A stretch of DNA of 64,000 bases from Anaeramoeba flamelloides. Its lineage: Eukaryota; Metamonada; Anaeramoebidae. Of this stretch, positions 58,558-64,000 are shown one piece after another (the stretch's first letter is position 1; the number at the start of each line of letters is the position of its first letter). The translations under genes and the position numbers were made by a program. The stretch is taken from NCBI GenBank assembly GCA_027625915.1, contig JANTQA010000032.1, positions 6,882,001 through 6,946,000 on the forward strand. Reading direction: 5' to 3'. The notes under the pieces are model-generated. The model worked only from the letters and a program-made list of their open reading frames with translations. It ran no database searches and had not been told where the DNA came from.

Positions 58558-61500
58558 ATGGACAATCTTCAAAGTAATTACTTTAATCTCCCTAAAATTG
58601 AAGACGAAGAAAAAGAAAGTGAATTCGGTGCAATTTTATCAGTCTCTGGGCCTGTTGTTGTTGCTGAAAATATGGAAGGGGCAGCAATGTATGAGTTGGT
58701 ATGATTGTTATTAATTTTTTTTGTTTCTTTTTATTTTTTTGTTATTTTGTTCTTTTAGCATTTGTTTTAAAAACGAAATCGAACATACCTTCATTAAAAA
58801 AAAATTAAATTCACATTGTGATTGAATTTGACAACAATTAAACCTTTTTTTTTTTTTTTTTTCTAATTTATTTTTTTGTGATTTGAATTCTTTAAAGGTA
58901 AGAGTTGGATCTAGTGAATTAATTGGTGAAATTATTAAACTTGAAAACGATACAGCAACAATCCAAGTTTACGAAGACACTTGTTTGTTTCTCTATTTTT
59001 TTTCTTCTTTTTTTTTTTTTTGTTTTAGAAGCATTCTTCCTTCATAGCCCTTTAACAATTCCAACAAATCCAAATCTTTAACGAAACTAAACATGAGTAC
59101 AATAAAACATTATCAAAAAAAAAAACAAATTCAACAAACAACTAAAAAAAAAAAAACAACCTTTTTCAATTATTAGCTGGCTTAACTGTTGGCGATCCTG
59201 TTCTTCGAACTGGAAGACCATTATCAGTTGAACTTGGACCAGGATTATTAGGAAATATATACGATGGTATCCAAAGGCCACTTGAAGTTATTTCAAAACA
59301 AACAGAAGGTATTTTCATCCCAAAAGGGATCAACATTCCGTCTCTTGATCATAACAGGAAATTTGCATTTACACCAACAAATTTCACTAAAGGAGACAAC
59401 ATCACTGGTGGAGATGTATTTGGAGTTGTACCCGAAAGTAAACTGATTGAACACAGAGTGCTATTGCCTCCCAAAAAAATGGGCGTAATCACTTGGATCG
59501 CACCTGAAGGCGAGTATGGTGTTGACGAAGATGTGCTTGAAATTGAATTCCAAGGCCAAAAGGAAACCTTTAAAATGTGGCATTCTTGGCCTGTGCGTGT
59601 ACCAAGGCCCGTAACAGAACACCTTGCTTCTGACAATCCTTTAATCACTGGACAAAGAATTTTGGATTCATTGTTTCCGTAAACTTTACTAATGATTACT
59701 CATTGTTTATTTTTGCTTTGCACTTTTAAAATCGTGATTAATAATTGGCTCATTCTTTTTAATTTGATTATTTTTCATTTGATTATTTTTTATTTTTATA
59801 TTGTTTTTGAAATAGAGTTGTTCAAGGTGGTACTTGCTGTATTCCAGGTGCTTTTGGATGTGGTTTGTTCTTTAATTTAAACTTTAGTTTTCATAATTTT
59901 TATATTTTTTTTGGTTACTAATTGTTTGTGAATGAATATTTATGAATTATGTAAAAAATGAACAATTTAGATACTATTGAAGATTTAGGCCATTTTCTAT
60001 GAAATTGCCGATCGTTTGAAAATAATGGTAAAATCTGGATATCTGAATTAAAGAAAAATAATTTTGCTAATTTATTAAAAAATTAATATTTTTGAGATTA
60101 TTAAAAACAATATTCAATATATTTATTATCCTTAGTGGGTAATAGACGTATTTTTGAGTCTTTATTAAAATTTCTAAATAAAAATTTAGGAATTCTGGAA
60201 AGGCTAAGGACTTTTTTTTTTTTAGATTTTACAAAATTCAAAAGAATAAAGAAAAATCTTTAATTTTACTCAATTCTTTTAAATTCTGGAAAACCTAACG
60301 TGAAGAGGAAATTAATTCCCCCTTCAAAGCAATATAAATAAACCCCATTCCAAAATTTTGGACACACCCAAAATCAAAAATAGGCAAAAATAAAACCCAA
60401 TTTATTATATTTTTTCAAACGTATATAAAACCACATTTAAGTAACCGAGTATTAATGTTTTTACAAGTAATCATTTTCATCCAAATAAAAGAAAAAAATA
60501 TAAAACCCAAAAATAAAAACAGGTTTTTCCAAATTTCCAAAATAATGAAACGAGCTGAACAAAAAATGTATTGGCAAATTTTTTGAAATTTCACCAACAA
60601 TTGTTGATCGATCAAATGATAAGATAACATCGACCAATTGTATGTTATTTTTCAATTTAAAAAACTCAAAACTAACCTCTATCAACCACCGAAAAAAATT
60701 TCCAGATCTAACGAAACAGATTATGTAACTGGAAAAAAGGAAATGAAAACAAAACAAAAAAGACAAAAAATGAAATAGTTTGTAAAATTAAAATTAATTT
60801 CCAAATTGAATGTAAAGTTGAGTATTGCTATTCTCACAACCATTTAAACGGTGTCCAAAATTTTGGAATTTAGTTGATAAAATATTAATTAATTTGAATG
60901 TTGTTATTTAATAATTAATCCAACCCTCTGAAAAAAAAGAAATGACACAAAATTTTAAAAAATGTTACTCAAATTACTTCAAAGAGTGAATCAAACAGTT
61001 TGGGCAACACCTTTTAAAACTTTACACAACACTTTTTCAAAACGATATTACGGTCATTTTCCAATTAAAATTGGAATAATTTTGAATTCAATTCCTCAAA
61101 AGTCTTGTCTCATCACAATTCAAAGTTAATACAAAAGTATTTATAAATGTATTAAAATCCATAAAGTTTGTTATAATTTTGCTCTTGCTTATTCTTGAAC
61201 TTTTCAGATAAAATAGATATTTTTTAAAATTTGAAATTAACAGTTATTTTAATATTCTCTTTTTTTTTTTTTTCACCAAACAAAACTCTTTTTCAAAAAT
61301 GTTGAATCACTTTATAATGTTATTGGGACTTGTTTTGTGGGTTTTATCCATATTCTTCTAAAAAATATTTTCTAAATTTTTGGATCAGAATCATTTTTTC
61401 TAATTTTGCAAATTTTTTTATGCTTTTTCTTTTTTTGATTTTCTTTTGATTTTCTTTTTCTTTTTTTTTTTCTTTTACCTTTTTGTTTTTCTTTTTTTTT

Positions 61501-64000
61501 GAAAAATTTTTCTTTTTTTTCTTTCTTTTTCACTTTTTCGGAATATTTTATTATTTTTCTTTTTTTTTATTATTTTGTAAAATTTTCTTTTCTTTTTTGA
61601 TCAAGTAAAGTCAAGTTGAAAAAAAAAAATAAAGTCAGTTCCACTTTTAAGGTACAAACTTTATGATGAAATTTAAGGCACAAAAAAATTTCAAATTAAG
61701 GTACAAAATTCAGATTCTAGTAAAATAGTTTGGAAAAAAAAAATTCCAAATTTATTACATTAATTTGAGATTTTTTTGTGCTTTAAATTTTTGTTCAAAG
61801 TTTGTTCCTTAAAAGTGGAACTGATTACATCCTAAAAATACAAATAAATTTTCTGAAAATAAAATTTTGAAATGGAATCACTTCGAAGTAGAGTAATACT
61901 TCTTTATTTTTGCCAAAGATCAAGTGGAAAAAAAAAAGATCTTGGAAATACAAATAATCACTATGGAAATTTCGACTATGTAATGCCTTTTAAAGCTCAT
62001 ATAATTATTCATAAAAAATCTTGTTGTTCAACATTTTTTCGTCGAAAGTTAGTAATATAAATCTGTAATGCTTATTTGAAAAATTGTGATTAACTTTTTT
62101 TTAGGTTTTGATTTTATTTTTTATTAATTTTTAAAATATCAGGCTTTTATCGATTTCAAAAGAATTTAAAAGTGATTATTAATAAGATTTGATCATTATG
62201 ATGTGCAAAAATTGTTGTCTTAATATTAAAAGTTTTTTTACTAAATTTGTCATTTTTCCAAAAACCCGAAAACTTTTATGGCTCGCTTCTAACGGGAGAT
62301 TTTTCTTGTCAATGGGTTTGGGGATTCTAAGAGCAATTCAAAAATAGAAAAGAATTTTCAGAAATAAGAAAATCAAAACAACCCCAAAAATTTTTATTCT
62401 ATTACTAAATCGAATTTTTTGCTATTAGGTACCCCAATTTTGTTGACAAGCTGTCTCTCAAATTGAGTCACATTGGAAAAGTTTTTTAGTTTTTGGAAAA
62501 ATACAAATTTAGTAAAAAAAAATTTAAATACAATACATCACTTTTTTCACATGTGTAATTGTTATTGAATATGAAAGAATAATTTTTTTTTTTTCAATTT
62601 ATTATTTTGGCTGAGTAATAATTTTTAAATAAAGTTTTGAAAATTAAAAATTCAAAATATATTTCGTAATCCAACAGTATCAAAATTTTCTTTTAATTTT
62701 ATTCCTTTATAATCTTTCTAATTTCAATATTTTTTAATTTCTTTACATTTTAAACTTTATCATTATTCAACCAAATAAAAAATTGTTAATCAAAAAAAAA
62801 AAAAAAAAACAATGGAAAATTAAAACAAAAGGAAAAACTGTTTTATCACAAGGGCTTGCAAAATTTTCTAATTCAGATGTTATTGTGTATGTGGGATGTG
62901 GAGAAAGAGGAAATGAAATGGCAGAAGTATTAAAAGATTTCCCAAAATTGAAAATCAATATCTCCGGACAACAAGAAAGTATTATGCAACGTACAACATT
63001 AGTTGCAAATACCTCGAATATGCCCGTAGCAGCAAGAGAAGCCTCGATTTATACTGGAATTACTCTTTCTGAATATTTTAGAGATCAAGGCTATAATGTT
63101 TCAATGATGGCAGATTCAACTTCAAGGTGGGCAGAAGCCTTGCGTGAAATTTCTGGTCGTTTAGCAGAAATGCCTGGAGATGGTGGCTTCCCCGCATATT
63201 TACCAACCAGATTGGCAAAATTTTATCAAAGGGCTGGTAAGGTAACAACAATTGGTAACCCAAATAGAACAGGTTCAGTTACAATTGTTGCAGCTGTCAG
63301 TCCACCAGGCGGAGGTAATATTAATTATTTTTTTATTTATTATATTTAAACAATCTTTTTATCTTTTATTTTTTTTTTTCCTCCTTTCTCGAGATAATTA
63401 TTTTTTTACTCTCCTTTCTAAATAATTATTTTTTAACTTAATCTATTAATGAATGGTTTTCATTTTAATAATAAAATAACAAATTCCAAATAGACTTCAC
63501 TGATCCAGTAACTGTGGCAACTTTAAATATTGTGCAGGTATTTTGGGGGTTGGATAAAAAGCTAGCGCAAAGGAAGCATTTCCCAGCATTAAATTGGTTA
63601 AGTTCGTATAGTAACTATATTAATAGTTTAGATTCATATTATGACAAAATTGATAACGAATTTATTTCGTTAAGAGGAGAGGCCAAAAAAATCTTTCAAG
63701 AAGAAGAAGAATTAAATGAGATTGTACAATTAGTAGGCAAAGATTCCTTAGCCGAAACCGATCAGGTCACACTCGCAACAGCACAATTACTCAAGGATGA
63801 TTTCCTTCAACAAAACTCCTATTCTGATTACGATCAATATTGCCCCTTTTATAAAACAATCTGGATGTTAAGAAACATTCTTACCTGGCATAAGCTCGCT
63901 TATAAGGCTGTTTCATCAGTTGGCGAAAATAAATCAATCACACTCGAGATGATTAATAGAGCAATGGGACCAGTTATACACAGAATTTCAAGTCAAAAAT
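58558..64000 (+). CDS. ATP6V1A: V-ATPase catalytic subunit A, 3' end outside window
   Basis: Catalytic subunit of the V1 sector; it hydrolyses ATP to drive proton pumping into lysosomes and vacuoles. Six exons with consistent phases: 58558-58698, 58898-58982, 59177-59678, 59816-59862, 62832-63314 and 63494-64000 (continuing). They encode about 588 of roughly 615 residues. Landmarks: start [49 protein letters not shown], non-homologous region ([12 protein letters not shown]), P-loop GAFGCGKT (254-261) with the redox-sensitive Cys258 position, catalytic Glu283 in CGERGNEM, Walker B region [18 protein letters not shown], and SPPGGDFTDPVT. The exon 4/5 junction falls within the P-loop Gly codon (G|GA). 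Intron 4 is 2969 bp and holds a LINE relic, a hairpin, element C and a family A MITE. Introns 1-3 and 5 are 137-199 bp. Confidence 0.96.
59935..60205 (+). mobile_element. LINE 3' relic in V-ATPase intron 4
   Basis: Plus-strand frames YELCKK, then [10 protein letters not shown] (TGA where the main LINE has Trp), [15 protein letters not shown] and [16 protein letters not shown] match LINE ORF2 near 25500-25210. Same strand as the host gene. Confidence 0.8.
60215..60300. mobile_element. GTTAGG/CCTAAC-type hairpin element
   Basis: Arms AAATTCAAAAGAATAAAG and CAATTCTTTTAAATTCTGG, ending AAAACCTAACGTGAAG. It sits directly on the LINE relic's 3' end, as the similar modules do at 58050. Confidence 0.55.
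60347..60869 (+). mobile_element. 520-bp element C, copy 5
   Basis: Starts ATTCCAAAATTTTGGACACA and ends GGTGTCCAAAATTTTGGAA. Internal TTGTTGATCGATCAAATGAT and ATCTAACGAAACAGATTA blocks are shared with copies 1, 2 and 4. Confidence 0.78.
61632..61828. mobile_element. CAGTCAG MITE (family A), copy 5
   Basis: Arms AAGTCAGTTCCACTTTTAAG and AAAAGTGGAACTGATTAC. TA precedes it at 61630-61631; the right TA is mutated. The most diverged copy of the five. Confidence 0.7.

Noticed and set aside
59990..60000. In-frame TGA at a conserved LINE Trp as evidence for TGA=Trp recoding
   Set aside because: The relic has other stops and frame breaks, and all intact genes use TGG for Trp, so a simple G-to-A mutation explains it.
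60415..60766. Minus-strand open frames inside element C copy 5
   Set aside because: Not preserved intact in the other copies and without transposase motifs.
62783..62831. Apparent N-terminal extension of the V-ATPase exon 5 open frame
   Set aside because: Low-complexity Lys/Gln intron sequence before the AAAAG acceptor; joining at 62832 completes the P-loop exactly.

Overview
This is nuclear DNA from a very AT-rich, intron-bearing unicellular eukaryote. Supporting signs are GT-AG introns (donors GTATGT, GTTTGT, GTAAGT, GTAAAT), homopolymer tracts of 10 to over 50 bases, Gln/Asn/Glu-Gln low-complexity runs inside proteins, and large repeat-filled introns and intergenic stretches. The gene set (ESCRT-I, AP-4, V-ATPase, PIP kinase, lysosomal-type mannosidase) fits a free-living phagotrophic amoeboid protist such as an amoebozoan or Anaeramoeba-like lineage. 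I cannot place it more precisely. Every complete gene found stops with TAA and the standard code works throughout.

Layout. 0.25-2.4 kb: 3' part of TSG101/VPS23 (+). 3.8-5.0 kb: an unrecognised small candidate gene (+). 6.3-8.0 kb: phosphatidylinositol phosphate kinase (-). 8.5-10.4 kb: a probable decayed gene (+). 11.5-19 kb: repeats, including three copies of a 520-bp element. 20.1-23.7 kb: GH38 alpha-mannosidase (-) with signal peptide, membrane anchor and YxxPhi tail. 25.2-32.0 kb: an almost full-length but decayed LINE (-) carrying three nested TA-flanked MITEs. 33.4-34.6 kb: Rxt3-like chromatin protein (-). 35-40 kb: repeats. 40.2-43.3 kb: candidate secretory-pathway gene (-) with a repeat-filled intron. 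41.8-47.1 kb: MITEs and a long dispersed repeat. 48.0-54.4 kb: AP-4 mu subunit (-), assembled here from at least six exons. 55-58.3 kb: repeats and a LINE relic. 58.6-64.0 kb: V-ATPase catalytic subunit A (+), running off the window, its P-loop split by a 3-kb intron full of nested elements.

Five of the six confidently recognised host genes act in endosome/lysosome membrane traffic: ESCRT-I sorting, phosphoinositide synthesis, lysosomal hydrolysis, AP-4 coat and lumen acidification. This may be chance, since lifestyle enriches such genes. The most informative structure is the transposon stratigraphy. Removing each of the three MITEs in the LINE, with one TA duplication, restores a continuous LINE reading frame. 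This fixes the MITE boundaries exactly and shows that the LINE is older than the MITE insertions.
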